NCBI RefSeq assembly: GCF_041734735.1
Contig: NC_134888.1
Location: forward strand, 30,040,831 to 30,104,830
Length of the DNA stretch: 64,000 nt
Direction of reading: 5' to 3'
Source of the DNA: Babylonia areolata
Lineage: Eukaryota; Mollusca; Gastropoda; Neogastropoda; Buccinidae
Shown: positions 1 to 11,244 of the stretch, piece by piece
Numbering within the stretch: position 1 is the first letter of the stretch
How the letters are laid out: the number at the start of each line of letters is the position of its first letter
Made by a program: the position numbers and the translations under genes
The notes under the pieces: generated by a model
What the model saw: the letters and a program-made list of their open reading frames with translations, nothing else
Databases searched by the model: none
Told to the model about the DNA's origin: nothing

Positions 1-473
1 TTCCTCCTCTCATTATGAAAATGACAAAATCATTGAAGAAGTCAACAGTCATAAGGTTCTTGGAGTGATTATTTGTATCAACTTGACTTGGTCTGATCAC
101 ATATCAATGATATGTAAAACTGTTTCTAAAAAGGTATATCAACTCTCTAAAATAAAACTTTTTTTTTTTTTTTTTACATACTCGAAGAATTTTTTTTTTC
201 TACGCCTACATTGAATCTTATATAAACTATGCCTCAACTGTCTGGGATTCAGCGAGTCATAACATTCTAAAACCACTCCTAAGTCTTCATAGGCGTGCTC
301 TGAAATCAGTTATTCTAAAATCTTCCTCTGTCTGTTACTGATTGCATAGAATTTGATATATTGCCAATGAAATTTAAACTTAGATATAATAAAGCCATAT
401 TTATGTTCAAAATATTATCAGATCATGTCCCACCCTCTCTCATAAGTAATTTTCCAGTAAACAGTCACCGTCA

Positions 474-1079
474 TGACGGGCGCAATAGCCGAATGGTTAA
501 AGTGTTGAACTTTCAATCTGAGGGTCCCGGGTTCGAATCACAGTGACGGCGCCTGGTGGGTAAAGGGTGGAGATTTTTACGATCTCCCAGGTCAACATAT
601 GTGCAGACCTGCTAGTGCCTGAACCTCTATCGTATGCATACGCAAGCAGAAGATCAAATACGCACGTTAACTCTCTCCATACGAACGGCGAAAGAGACGA
701 CGTTAACAGCGTTTCACCCCAATTACCATCATCAAAATATTGCAAGCGGAAGGCTCTTATACTGAAGAGATGAATGTTGACAAAGAATACCACAATTCTG
801 ACGACGGAAGCTAATGGTTGGGTCATTCAGACACCCACTGGACATCCGAGGGGTTTGTGTAGAGGAGAAGAGAGGACTGGCCGTATTGAGTGAGTTAAAG
901 ATCCTGTAATCCATGTCAGCGTTCGGTTGGTTATGAAAACAAGAACATACCCAGCATGCACACCCCCGAAAGCGCAGTATGGCTGCCTACATGGCGGGGT
1001 AAAAACGGTCATACACGTAAAAGCCCACTCGCGAAAAAAACGAGTGAACGTGGGAGTTGCAGCCCACGAACGCAGAAGA
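474..1079 (+). mobile_element. tRNA-derived SINE inserted in the LINE, itself carrying a MITE
   Basis: A tRNA-like head carries box A TAGCCGAATGG (486-496) and box B GTTCGAATC (531-539), followed by a body shared with the SINE at 51060 (gtgcagacctgctagtgcc, atggctgcctacatggc). It ends in a GAAGAAG-type tail. The 11-bp target-site duplication AGTCACCGTCA lies at 463-473 and 1080-1090; the uninterrupted site is at 10045-10055 in the second LINE copy. Of the 606 bp, 228 are a later insertion. The head resembles a class II (Leu/Ser-type) tRNA, but the anticodon arm is degraded. Confidence 0.88.
671..894. mobile_element. 224-bp piggyBac-type MITE (TTAA target)
   Basis: This insert interrupts the SINE exactly at TTAA, which is duplicated at 667-670 and 895-898. 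The related SINE at 51060 reads straight through the same point (51236-51239). The ends are imperfect inverted repeats: left CTCTCTCCATACG, right end reverse-complemented CTCACTCAATACG (11 of 13 match). There is no coding capacity. TTAA duplication with short inverted ends is characteristic of piggyBac-superfamily non-autonomous elements; that family call is inference. Confidence 0.78.
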
Positions 1080-1319
1080 AGTCACCGTCACACACATAAG
1101 ATAACCTTGCCTCGGCAAAGAATTGATCTTTATAAAACAAGTCCCATATACTCTGGTGGATACTTATGGAATACTATTTCATCTACACTTAATATGAACT
1201 CCAGTCTCAGTGTCTTCAAAAGACTATATCATAAACATCTAACGTCAGAGCTAAGTTCTACGAATACTTGTAATTACTGAGACCGAAAAAGAAATGATGT
1301 ATTCTCAATATCCTTGTCT

Positions 1320-1368
1320 ATCGGTCTATCTCCCTTCCTCCCTTCATCCTTCTCTCCCTCCCCCTCTC

Positions 1369-1414
<46 letters not shown>

Positions 1415-1490
1415 AACAGCTTTTCTTCTCTCTCCTTCTTCATATCTCTTCCTTCCTTTCCTTCTTCCTTTCCTCTCTCCTTCATGCATA
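1320..1490. repeat. CT-rich microsatellite
   Basis: This is a pyrimidine tract with a pure (CT)n core near 1371-1411, directly after the LINE tail. The open frames on both strands here are simple-sequence artefacts. Confidence 0.9.
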
Positions 1491-1705
1491 TGCATGCTAT
1501 GTTATTTTGTGGAGAATTGTGCATTTTCTCTGCCATTTATTTGTTCTTGTTGTTGTTACCATGCCATGTGTATGTATTTTTCCCAACTTTTTTGTTTCTT
1601 TTATGTATCCTAGATTAGTGTGTACGTTTTCTTTACGAGGGTAGGGTGAAAACTGGCCGATAAGTGTCTATTCCTTTTCCCTCGATAGAAAAAGTTTCGA
1701 TTTCA

Positions 1706-2300
1706 CAAGGAACACGTGAGAAATTTACACAAGGAACACGTGAGAAATTTACAAATAACCAACCCTTCAAAGCAGCACGTTTAAACATAAGAAACGGGTG
1801 ATACTCTGCAAAGTACAGGTGATATTACACAAAGAACATGATATTACAAGTGATATTACACAAAGAACAGAAGACATTTAAAAGGTCACATTGCACAGAG
1901 AAAGGTGACATTGAACAGGTGATATAAGACGAAGAACACATGACATTACTACAGGTGATCTTACCAAATGAACTATGATATTACAACAGGTGATAATGCA
2001 CAGAGAACGGGTGACATTTTACAGGTGAAATTACGCAAAGAACATGTGACATTACTACAGGTGATGTTGCAAAAGGAACAGGTGATGGTACACAAGAAAC
2101 AGGCGATGTTGCAACAACAACAAAAAGAAAAAAAAAGGAAAAACAGGTGATGGTACACAAGAAACAGCCGATGTTGCAAAAAACAAAACCAAAAAAACCA
2201 AAAAAAACCAAACAAACAAAAAAAGAAGAAAAGGAAAAACAGGTGATGGTACACAAGGAACGTATTTTACACAAGAAACAGGTGAAATTCAAAGCGACAA
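1706..2300. repeat. Degenerate minisatellite, about 22-24 bp
   Basis: Diverged tandem copies of a unit built on caggtgatattacac followed by aaagaac cover the stretch, with A-rich spacers (2118-2145, 2178-2240) breaking the register. No gene signal was seen. Confidence 0.75.
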
Positions 2301-2514
2301 CACTGAGCTCCCTTTCAAGGTTGCTTGTTTTTTGACATGATATCTGCATTGTTGTGTTAATGATTTGAGCTTAGGTGAATGAACGTCGGGAGCGAACCAT
2401 TCAATGATGACTGTACAGATCAGCGATCTGAGGAATGATGACCCCAGTTGCCACTGAGTAGAGATAATCGGTTAGCTTCTTGCTCCGCTGTTTATACCTG
2501 CGTGCACACTGCCT

Positions 2515-3300
2515 GTTCTGGTAAAGGTTTGGTTATTTCTGGTAAAGGTTTGGTTATTTCTGGTAAAGGTGTGGTTATGCCTACATGCACACCGCCTGTT
2601 CTGGTAAAGGTTTGGTTATTTCTGGTAAAGGTTTGGTTATGCCTACATGCACACCGCCTGTTCTGGTAAAGGTTTGGTTATTTCTGGTAAAGGTTTGGTT
2701 ATTTCTGGTAAAGGTTTGGTTATGCCTACATGCACACTGCCAGTTCTGGTAAAGGTTTGGTTATTTCTGGTAAAGGTTTGGTTATTTCTGGTAAAGGTTT
2801 GGTTATGCCTGCATGCACACTGCCTGTTCTGGTAAAGGTTTGGTTATGCCTACATGCACACTGCCTGTTCTGGTAAAGGTTTGGTTATTTCTGGTAAAGG
2901 TTTGGTTATGCCTACATGCACACCGCCTGTTCTGGTAAAGGTTTGGTTATTTCTGGTAAAGGTTTGGTTATGCTTGCATGCACACTGCATGTTCTGGTAA
3001 GGTTTGGTTATGTTTGCATGCACACAGCCTTTTCTGGTAAAGGTTTGGTTATTTCTGGTAAAGGTTCGGTTATGCTTGCATGCACACTGCCTGTTCTGGT
3101 AAAGGTTTGGTTATTTCTGGTAAAGGTCTGGTTATGCCTACATGCACACTGCCTGCTCTGGTAAAGGTTTGGTTATTTCAGGTAAAGGTCTGGTTATGCC
3201 TACATGCACACTGCCTGCTCTGGTAAAGGTTTGGTTATTTCAGGTAAAGGTCTGGTTATGCCTACATGCACACTGCCTGCTCTGGTAAAGGCTTGGTAAA
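2515..3300. repeat. Minisatellite with 21-bp and about 41-bp units
   Basis: A short unit beginning tggtaaaggtttggttat alternates with a longer version that adds gcctacatgcacactgcc. About twenty-five copies are well homogenised, especially 3100-3290. Open frames over it are repeat artefacts. Confidence 0.92.
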
Positions 3301-4110
3301 GTGACGGCAACAAAAGCCCGGGTGGTTTCTTTGGACTGGATATCTGAAACCGAGAACCAAATAATGCAGGGTAAGAAATACACGGCATTTTTTTTTTTTT
3401 TAAAGGTCGAACGTTTCAATGAGGCGTGCAAGCGTGCCGACAGAACCATATCAACCACCTTTGCATAAGCCCGGCGCTCTGGCCTTGACAGCCATCTTGC
3501 TGAACCGGAAAGAAAGAAGAAGAGAATAAAAAAGTCAACAGATTTGTCCTAGTCACATGACTGACGGAAAGACGTCACGGCGTGGTCACTAAGGCCGGTA
3601 GCTGGGAGTGTTGTCAGCTGTATATGACCTGACACTTCCCTGCTTCCTCCAGTCCGTCCACACTGAGCTCAGGTCACATGGTGGGAATGGATCCTGTTGT
3701 CTCCATGCTGTGAGGCCCAGGGGCCGTGAATCAACGGATTTCATTTCAGCGGGTAATGTGACGAGAAAGCTTTTTTCATCCAGCCCTGGAAAGTGAAACA
3801 CTCAGCGAAAATGCCAGAAGACCGTAACAAACGAATTGACAAAACAAAACAATGACAAGCAAAAACAAAAACTAAATCATAAAAGTGCAAAGGAGGGAGG
3901 GAGGGGTGGGGGGGGGGGGGGGTGGCGAGGATGGCGTAAGGTTGGTTGTGTGCTGGTGATGGTTTCTGAGAACAGGTTGGTCAGCTTCTTGAGTCTTCCT
4001 TAAAATAATAACAGTGAAAACGTCATTGAAGCGTCGTCAGTTAATCAGGAGAGCAGACTTCTAGCCAGAATTGAAGTGTTGCGCGCCCAAACAAGCGCAC
4101 CCACGCACAG
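3300..4110. other. Unique sequence without a recognisable gene
   Basis: This is mostly non-repetitive sequence with a T-run near 3390 and a G-run near 3908-3921. Short open frames exist on both strands but I recognise no domain and no paired splice sites. Confidence 0.5.
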
Positions 4111-4830
4111 ACGCATGTAAACCCATGACAGTTATCGCCCCTTTCTTCTGCAAAGACCCATGACAGTTATCGCCCCTTCCTGCTGTAAACCCATGTCAGT
4201 TATCGCCCCTTCCCCTTGTAAACCTATGACAGTTATCACCCTTCCCACAGGAAACCCATGACAGTTATCGCCCCTTCCTGCTGTAAACCCATGAGAGTTA
4301 TCGCCCCTTTCTTCTGCAAAGACCCATGACAGTTATCGCCCCTTCCTTTTGTAAACCCATGACAGTTATCTCCCCTTCTTTTTGTAAACCCATGACAGTT
4401 ATCACCCATTCCTTTTGTAAACCCATGACAGTTATTGTCCCTTCTACTGTAAACCAATGACAGTTATCCCCCCTTCCTTTTAAACCTATGACAATTATCG
4501 CCCTTTCCTGTTGTAAACCCCATGACAGTTATCGCCCTTCCTTTTGTAAACCCATGACGGTTATCACTCATTCCTTTTGTAAACCCATGACAGTTATCGT
4601 CCCTTTCTACTGTAAACCAATGACAGTTATCGCCCCTTCCTTTTAAACCTATGACAATTATCGCCCTTTCCTGTTGTAAACCCCATGACAGTTATCACCC
4701 CTTCCTACTGTAAACTAATGACAGTTATCGCTCCTTCTTTTCGTAAACCCATAAGAGTTATCGCCCCTTCCTGCTGTAAATCCATGAAAGTTATTGCCCC
4801 TTCTTGCTGTAAACCCATGACTGACCCAGC
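4110..4830. repeat. Minisatellite, about 31 bp
   Basis: Over twenty tandem copies contain acccatgacagttatcgcc followed by a variable pyrimidine run and tgtaa. Copies differ by small indels. A block near 4430-4510 recurs near 4590-4680, suggesting a segmental duplication inside the array. Confidence 0.9.
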
Positions 4831-5630
4831 ACCGTTTAACATGTCTCCCCCCCCCCCCCCCCCCGTCCCTGTCTTAAGACCAGCGTGGTAATTGCCAACC
4901 GCTTGAAGAACAAGAAAAAAAAAGATCTCCTTGTCATGTAATCATGCGGCATAACGAGTGTGTAAAAAAAAAAAAAAAAAACCTGGCGGCTGTATCGGCC
5001 TGTGAGTAATGGAGGCAAGACAAGGGCATGATGGGAAGGAAGGAGGGGGGGGGGGGTGCGGGTGGGGAGAGAGGTGGGGAGTGGAGGACACCACGGCTCT
5101 CCCCTACGCTCCGTGAGGAGGGCTGAAACCGTGCAGCTGTTTGTTCCCTCACGGCTTTGGAGAGGTCCGCTTTGCTTTTACAGCAAACATCTCCAGATTG
5201 AGCGAAGGGTTTGTACAAACCTGGGTGTCCACTTTGTTGTACAAACTTCATAAAGGGCAAGGCTCTCTCCAGGCTTGAAGAACGGGACGCTGAAGGGTGG
5301 ACAGCTTTTAGCCATTGTGTTGTTCATTTAGTTGATCACTTGGAAACACCTTCCTCCAGCAACTGGACAGTGTGTGTTAATCACATTCAACGTGCTCTCC
5401 TTCTGTTCTTCATTTTGATACTTCACCTTCCTGTAGCAATCAGACATCACGTCTTAACGTACTTTCCTTCTGTTCTTCATTTTGATACTTCACCTATTTC
5501 TTCTTCACTGTTCTGGTGGTTGACGCAGAACTGGTTGACCCGGAACGGATTGACCCAGAACTGGTTGACCCAGAACTGACACGTGCTCAGCATTCTCCTT
5601 CACACAGTGAATGATTCATCTGGACACGCG
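4830..5630. other. Unique sequence with homopolymer runs
   Basis: The stretch contains C-, A- and G-runs (4848-4864, 4962-4981, 5044-5055), a short duplicated block (5400-5500: cttctgttcttcattttga twice) and a short repeat of tgacccagaactgg near 5530-5580. No gene was recognised. Confidence 0.45.
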
Positions 5631-5632
5631 TG

Positions 5633-6006
5633 TGTACAGTCCTTTATCACGTGTGTACAGTCCTTTATCACGAGTGTCCATACCTTTATCACGTGTGTAC
5701 AGTCCTTTTTCACGTGTGTACAGTCCTTTATCACGAGTGTCCATACCTTTATCACGTGTGTGCAGTCCTTTATCACGTGTGTCCAGACCTTTATCACGAG
5801 TGTCCATACCTTTATCACGTGTGTACAGTCCTTTATCACGTGTGTACAGTCTTTTATCACGAGTGTCCATACCTTTATCACGTGTGTGCAGTCCTTTATC
5901 ACGTATGTACAGTCCTTTATCACGTGTGTACAGTTCTTTATCACGTGTGTCCAGTCTGTTATCACGTGTGTCCAGACATTTATCACGTGTGTCTAGTCCT
6001 TTATCA
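5633..6006. repeat. Minisatellite, 19 bp, about 20 copies
   Basis: Tandem copies of a 19-mer around cctttatcacgtgtgt vary at the cag/cca position. All reading frames on both strands stay open because the unit lacks stops, which explains several long open frames that should not be called genes. Confidence 0.95.
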
Positions 6007-6281
6007 ACGGAAAAATGTCACCAGATTCACGTGATGGGGTGATTACAATACATGTCACCAGACTCACGTTATGGAGCAAAGGCATGACATGTCACTAGAT
6101 GAACCCTTGCTCGTCATTCCATTGGCTTTGTTCAAAACAAACCATAGATGAACCATCGCTCGTCATCCCAACACTGTTATTTTGTGAGTGTTGGTGGAGA
6201 GTAATGATTATGTTAGTGGCAAGGCAAGGAACAAAAAACACAGTTTTCAAACAACAGTGCATGAGGGCGAGCGCGCCCGCG

Positions 6282-6327
<46 letters not shown>

Positions 6328-7070
6328 TGCGCGCGTCTTTCTCCTCCCATTGCATCCCCAGCTATAGAAAATGCTCCAGCTGACTGTTGACATTGTGCCA
6401 GCCGAACAAAGGAAATCCCTCCAGTGATTTTTAGTTCGTTTCTCATTTTTAAATTTTTATTTTATCATTTTGTTTAATTTGTCCGGTGAGAGATTGTCTC
6501 AACACGTGCACACAGTGGCCTGAGGAGGAGTCAAAGAGGGTCCTGTGCCACAAAGCGGCGAAAAGGTGGTTCCCTCAAGGCTGCGACTCACAGCAACAGT
6601 TTTTTTTAGCAAAAGCACGAAAGTGTACAAATACGGTTCACTTCCGATTGTTTGTCGCTCTGCACGTGACAAACGGTACAATGGCTGGATTTGGATCCAC
6701 GACCACGCGCCACCTCCTCCCCCCCCCCCCCCCAACCCCCCCTCCTCTACCCCCACTCCCCTGCCCCCACCCCTCCCCCCCAAAAAAAACAACAAAACAG
6801 CAATAACGTTCCGAAAATAATTACTGCATGGTAAAATTTCACACAGACTTTCAAATTTGAAGCCAGCTATGTCTAATCAAAGTTTCAATTACTTCGACTG
6901 GATTTGAACAGGTTCGTTTTTCTTCCGTCTTAGACTGGGCAGCAATTATTTGAAATTAAATTCGTTTTTTTGTTTGTTTGTTTGTTTGTTTTTGTTTTGT
7001 TGTTGTTGTTGTTGTTGTCTGATACATGTGCTATGACCATAATAGATCAGAGAACTGCTAGCTATCAGGT
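6006..7070. other. Unique sequence with CA, poly-C and GTTT/TTG microsatellites
   Basis: Simple repeats are (CA)n at 6282-6322, a C-rich run at 6717-6780 and (GTTT)n/(TTG)n at 6965-7020. The intervening sequence shows no recognisable coding or RNA signal. Confidence 0.5.
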
Positions 7071-8150
7071 CTGTTTGTGTTCGGGTGTCTGTGTTGAGGG
7101 TGTGTGTGTGTGTTGAGGTGTTTTGTGTCCGTGTGTCTGTGTTGAGGTGTTTTGTGTTCGGGTGTGTGTGTTGAGGTGTTTTGTGTGTGTTGAGGTGTTT
7201 TGTGTCCGTGTGTCTATGTTGAGGTGTTTTGTGTCCGTGTGTCTGTGTTGAGGTATTTTGTGTTCGGGTGTGTGTGTTGGGACGTTTTGTGTCCGTGAGT
7301 CTGTGTTGGGGTGTTTTGAGTGTGTGTTGAGGTGTTTTGTGTGTGTGTTGAGGTGTTTTGTGTCAGTGTGTCTGTGTTGAGGTGTTTTGTGTTCGGGTGT
7401 GTGTGTTGGGGTGTTTTATGTCCGTGAATCTGTGTTGGGGTGTTTTGTGTGTGTGTTGAGGTGTTTTGTGTGTGTGTTGATGTGTTTTGTGTCAGTGTGT
7501 CTGTGTTGATGTGTTTTGTGTTTGGGTGTGTGTGTTGAGGTGTTTTGTGTTCAGGTGTGTGTGTTGAGGTGTTTTGTGTCTGTGTGTCTGTGTTGGGGTG
7601 TTTTGTGTCCGTGTGTCTGTGTTGAGGTGTTTTGTGTTCGGGTATGTATGTTGTGGTGTTTTGTGTCCGTATGTCTGTGTTGAGGTTTTTTGTGTTCGTG
7701 TGTGTGTGTTGAGGTGTTTTTTGTGTGTGTTGAGGTGTTTTGTGTCCGTGTCTCTATGTTGAGGTGTTTTGTGTTCGGGTGTGTGCGTTGAGTTGTTTTG
7801 TATGTGTTTGTTGAGGTGTTTTGTGTTCGGGTGTGTGTGTTGAGGTGTTTTGGTTTCGGGTGTGTGTGTTGAGGTGTTTTGTGTTCGTATGTGTGTTGAA
7901 GTGTTTTGTGTTCGGGTGTGTGCGTGTTGAGGTGTTTTGTGATTGGGTGTGTGTGTTGAGGTGTTTTGTGTCCGTGTGTGTGTTGAAGTGTTTTGTGTTC
8001 GGGTGTGTGCGTGTTGAGGTGTTTTGTGTCTGTGTGTGTGTGTGTTGAGGTGTTTTATGTCTCTGTGTGGGTGTTGAGGTGTTTTGTGTCTGTGTGTGTG
8101 TGTGTGTTGAGGTGTTTTGTGTCTCTGTGTGTGTGTTGAGGTGTTTTGTG
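7070..8150. repeat. GT-rich minisatellite, about 1.1 kb
   Basis: Tandem copies of gttgaggtgttttgtgt plus a variable linker (ccgtgtgtctgt or tcgggtgtgtgt) give composite units of roughly 24-30 bp. Open frames on both strands are Cys/Val- or Thr/His-rich artefacts. Confidence 0.93.
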
Positions 8151-8663
8151 CTGAACATCTTCAATACCCGCTGTGGAGCTTTGTCACCTTCGACAATATA
8201 AGAGCAGATGGGGAAAAAAACCCAACATGGACTGTTAACAGCAAACATACTTTTTCCTTCTTTTTCTTTCTTTCCTTCTTTCTTCCTTTCTGTTACTCTT
8301 TTTTCTCTCCTAACATTGTTTCTTATCACTTTAGTTGTTGTTTTTGTATTTGGTAAAATGATTCTTAAAGAAATGATGTTGTGAGAAACGTTTCAACAGG
8401 AAATTGTTTTGTAAGAAATTATTTCAAAAGAAATGTTGTTGTTTTTTAAGAAAAGGTTTCATAAACCACTAGCGGACAGAGAGACTTTGATCTGCACATA
8501 CACAGGAACCTCCCATTGATCACACAACCTGTTCAACCTATTGTTTGTTTGTTTGATGCTCTCCCTTTCTCTTTCTCTGTCTTTCTCTCTGTCTGCCAGT
8601 CTCTCTGTCTGTCTGTCTGTCTGTCTGTCTCTGTTTGTCTCTGTTTCTGTCTGTGTCTTGCTC

Positions 8664-8694
<31 letters not shown>

Positions 8695-8701
8695 TTCTCT
8701 A

Positions 8702-8734
<33 letters not shown>

Positions 8735-8960
8735 TTGTCTGTTCAAATCAAGGGTACGAAAATTTCGGCTCCACAAACAACAGGCCCCCAAAGGAAATAT
8801 AACCAGCCTAAAAACATCATGCCCTTTTTGTGAAATGTATGCGTTGTTCATTCCTTTACAAACACTAAAGCGTTACATCTTCTTTTCTACGTTTTTGTGA
8901 TTTTCATGTATTACATGTTCACCATTGATTGGATATTATTGCCTGCCACATCAGCATCAG
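8150..8960. other. Low-complexity and unique sequence
   Basis: The tract contains CT-rich and (CTGT)n/(GT)n runs near 8560-8740. The rest is unique and I see nothing recognisable. Confidence 0.45.
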
Positions 8961-8964
8961 AATT

Positions 8965-9190
8965 GTCATCACTATGGCTACAGACTCTTGAGAAATCTTT
9001 AAACTTATGATGGCAACAGACTCTTGAGAAATCGTTAAACTTACAGATGGCAACATACTCTTGGGGAATCGTTAAACTTACAGATGGCAACACACTCTTC
9101 ATAAATCATTGAATTTACAGATGAGAGCAAACTCTTCGCTAACCTGTTAACTTTACAAATGATGACAAACTCTTCGGGAATCGTTTAAAC
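8965..9190. repeat. Minisatellite, about 39 bp, 5 copies
   Basis: Five diverged copies are built around cagatggcaac, actcttgagaaatcgtt and aaactta. Divergence increases toward 9180. Confidence 0.8.
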
Positions 9191-9545
9191 ACGTGATGAC
9201 AAGGATGAGGAATGTGGTGACATGGCTGATCGCGGGGAGGCTTCACTGCACATTACTTATACACAGACATGCGGAGGGTGCTCCTCGAGCAGCTACGTTT
9301 GTTCAGGAAAGCCGTCCATCAGGAAAGAACAGAACCATTTTGAGGATGGATCGGAAAGCAAACATGTGGCTTGAACAGCAGAGCAGTCTGTTGTAGAAGC
9401 GTGTGGCAGAGAAGGCATGGAGGAAACTCCCAGTCAGTGGTGTCATCACTGTTCCTCTTTCAAACTGTGTGTGCACTGTGCTTCCGACCTGCTGCGCTCG
9501 TCCTTCTGGATAAAACAAACGTCCTGTGTTCTTTGCTTGACTTGG
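9190..9545. other. Unique sequence, nothing recognised
   Basis: Non-repetitive sequence with only short open frames on each strand, with no domain, splice pairing or RNA structure I can support. Confidence 0.4.
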
Positions 9546-9548
9546 TAG

Positions 9549-9549
<1 letters not shown>

Positions 9550-9603
<54 letters not shown>

Positions 9604-9800
9604 TCATATAAAAGATGTTTTGTGTTCTGAGTTCTCTCTCTCTCTCTCTCTGTCTCTGTATTTCTCTCTTTATCTCGCTTTCTCTTTCTCTCACTGAACC
9701 TCTCTCTCCCCCCTCTCTCTATCTATCCCTCCTCTCTATTTCTCTCTGTCTCTCGCTTTCAGTCTCTATGTCTGTCTCTGTGTGTCTCTCTCGCTCTCTT
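9550..9800. repeat. CT microsatellite cluster
   Basis: Long (CT)n and CT-rich tracts lie immediately 5' of LINE copy 2. In copy 1 a CT tract lies on the opposite (3') side of the LINE. Confidence 0.9.
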
Positions 9801-10290
9801 ACATAAACTATGGCTCAACTGTCTGGGATTCAGCGAGTCATAACATCCTAAAACCACTTCTAAGTCTTCATAGGCGTGCTCTGAAATCAATTGTTCTAAA
9901 ATCTTCTTTATCTGTTTCTGATTACATAGAACTTGATATATATTGCCAATGAAAATTAAACTTAAATATAATAAAGCCATGTTCATGTTCAAAATATTAT
10001 CAGGTTATGCCCCACCCCCTCTGGTAAGTAATTTTCCAGTAAATAGTCACCGTCACACATAAAATAACCTTGCCTCAGCCAAGAATTGATCTTTATAAAA
10101 CAAGTCTCACATACTCTGGTGGATATTTATAGAATACTATTTCATCTACACTTAACATAAACTCCAATCTCAGTGTCTTCAAAAGACTATATCATTAACA
10201 TCTAATGTCAGAGCTAAGTTCTACGAATCCTTGAAATTACTGAGACTGAAAAACAAATGATGTATTCTCAATATCCTTGTCTATGTGCCT
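9801..10290 (+). mobile_element. LINE 3' remnant (copy 2), same family as copy 1
   Basis: Near-identical to 216-473 joined to 1091-1310: tatggctcaactgtctggg, then ggcgtgctctgaaatcaa, then cttgtctat at the end. It is truncated at its 5' end, which abuts a CT microsatellite. It preserves the uninterrupted target site AGTCACCGTCA at 10045-10055, so it serves as an internal empty-site control for the SINE in copy 1. The reading frame is broken and the element is not functional. Confidence 0.85.
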
Positions 10291-10304
10291 ATCTCCATAG
10301 TGTT

Positions 10305-10612
10305 ACTGAATGGCTGGTCTGTCCAAAGTATGAAGTCACGGCAGGTCTGTCTAAAGTGTGACGTCACGGCTGGCCTGTCTAAAGTATGAAGTCACGGAAG
10401 GTCTGTCTAAAGTATGATGTCACGGCAGGTCTGTCCAAAGTATGACGTCACGGCAGGTCTGTCCAAAGTATGACGTCATGGCAGGTCTGTCCAAAGTATG
10501 AAGTCACCGCAGGTCTGTCTAAAGTGTGACGTTTATGGCTGGTCTGTCCAAAGTATGACGTCACGGCAGGTCTGTCTAAAGTGTGACGTCACCGCTGGTC
10601 TGTCCTTCACTG
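10305..10612. repeat. Minisatellite, about 28 bp, with TGACGTCA in many units
   Basis: About eleven tandem copies contain aaagtatgacgtcacgg and caggtctgtc. Five copies carry the perfect palindrome TGACGTCA (CRE/ATF consensus); the others carry one-base variants. No gene is recognised within several kb. Confidence 0.9.
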
Positions 10613-10675
10613 CCTTCCACATGCTGCTGCCCTTTTCGCTCCCTTCTGCAAGTACAGACAGACATTGTGTTGGAT

Positions 10676-11085
10676 GGGGAGAGAGATGGAGACAGAGGCA
10701 GACAGACAGAGAAAGAGACAGAGAGACGTTCACAGACACTGAAACAGAGAGACAGAGACAGAGAATAAAAACAGGAAAGAAAGCAGCATAGAAAGCAGGG
10801 GAGACAGAAAGAGACAGACACAAGAGACGGACACAGAGACAGACATATAGAGAAAGAGACAGATACATACACAGACACTGAGACAGAGAGGGAGAGAGAG
10901 AGAGAAAGAAAGAAAACAATAAAGACAGCAGCAGAGAAAAGTGTGGGTGACAGAGAGACACATACAGAAAGAAGAGACAAAGAGACAGGGAAAGAGAGAA
11001 TTTGTTTTTAAACCCGGGAAAGACGGCAGCAGAGAAAGCGGGGTAGACAGACAGAGAGAGACATACAGACAGACGCAGAGAGAGA
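10676..11085. repeat. Purine-rich degenerate GAGACAGA tract
   Basis: A strongly asymmetric purine strand with imperfect gagacaga motifs. A block near 10910-10960 (gacagcagcagagaaa) recurs near 11020-11050. The open frames on the opposite strand are Leu/Ser low-complexity artefacts. Confidence 0.75.
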
Positions 11086-11244
11086 CAGGCCATGGCCCCG
11101 TTGTTGTTACCAAAATTAAGTCCATCTCCTCTTCCCAGTTCACGCCACGCAGCTCCTGTTGCAGAAAAAATGAGCGTCCCCTCTTGGAAACCACTGAGGC
11201 ACAGACTGAAGGGTTCGTGCCCACACAGCTATCGGGACAACCCC

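Larger units (their letters stand above)
1..1320 (+). mobile_element. LINE 3' remnant (copy 1), CR1/L2-like, interrupted by a SINE
   Basis: The sequence encodes the C-terminal part of a non-LTR reverse transcriptase: HKVLGVI near 50-70, YASTVWDS near 228-252 and LHRRALKS near 283-306. After the SINE insertion it resumes with RIDLYKTSPIYSGGYLWN near 1121-1175 and ends at the tail ccttgtctat near 1310. It starts outside the window, is frame-broken and carries T-runs at 160-176 and 189-199. The 3' half is nearly identical to 9801-10290, which lacks the SINE. The reading is typical of CR1/L2/Jockey-type LINEs; the clade is not resolved. It is not functional. Confidence 0.8.

Noticed and set aside
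474-560. tRNA gene
   Set aside because: Box A and box B are present but the acceptor and anticodon stems do not pair and a SINE body follows. The same applies to 45800-45882, 47900-47985 and 51060-51115.
5600-6042. Overlapping 84- to 143-codon frames in all directions
   Set aside because: A 19-bp unit without stops opens frames on both strands; not coding.
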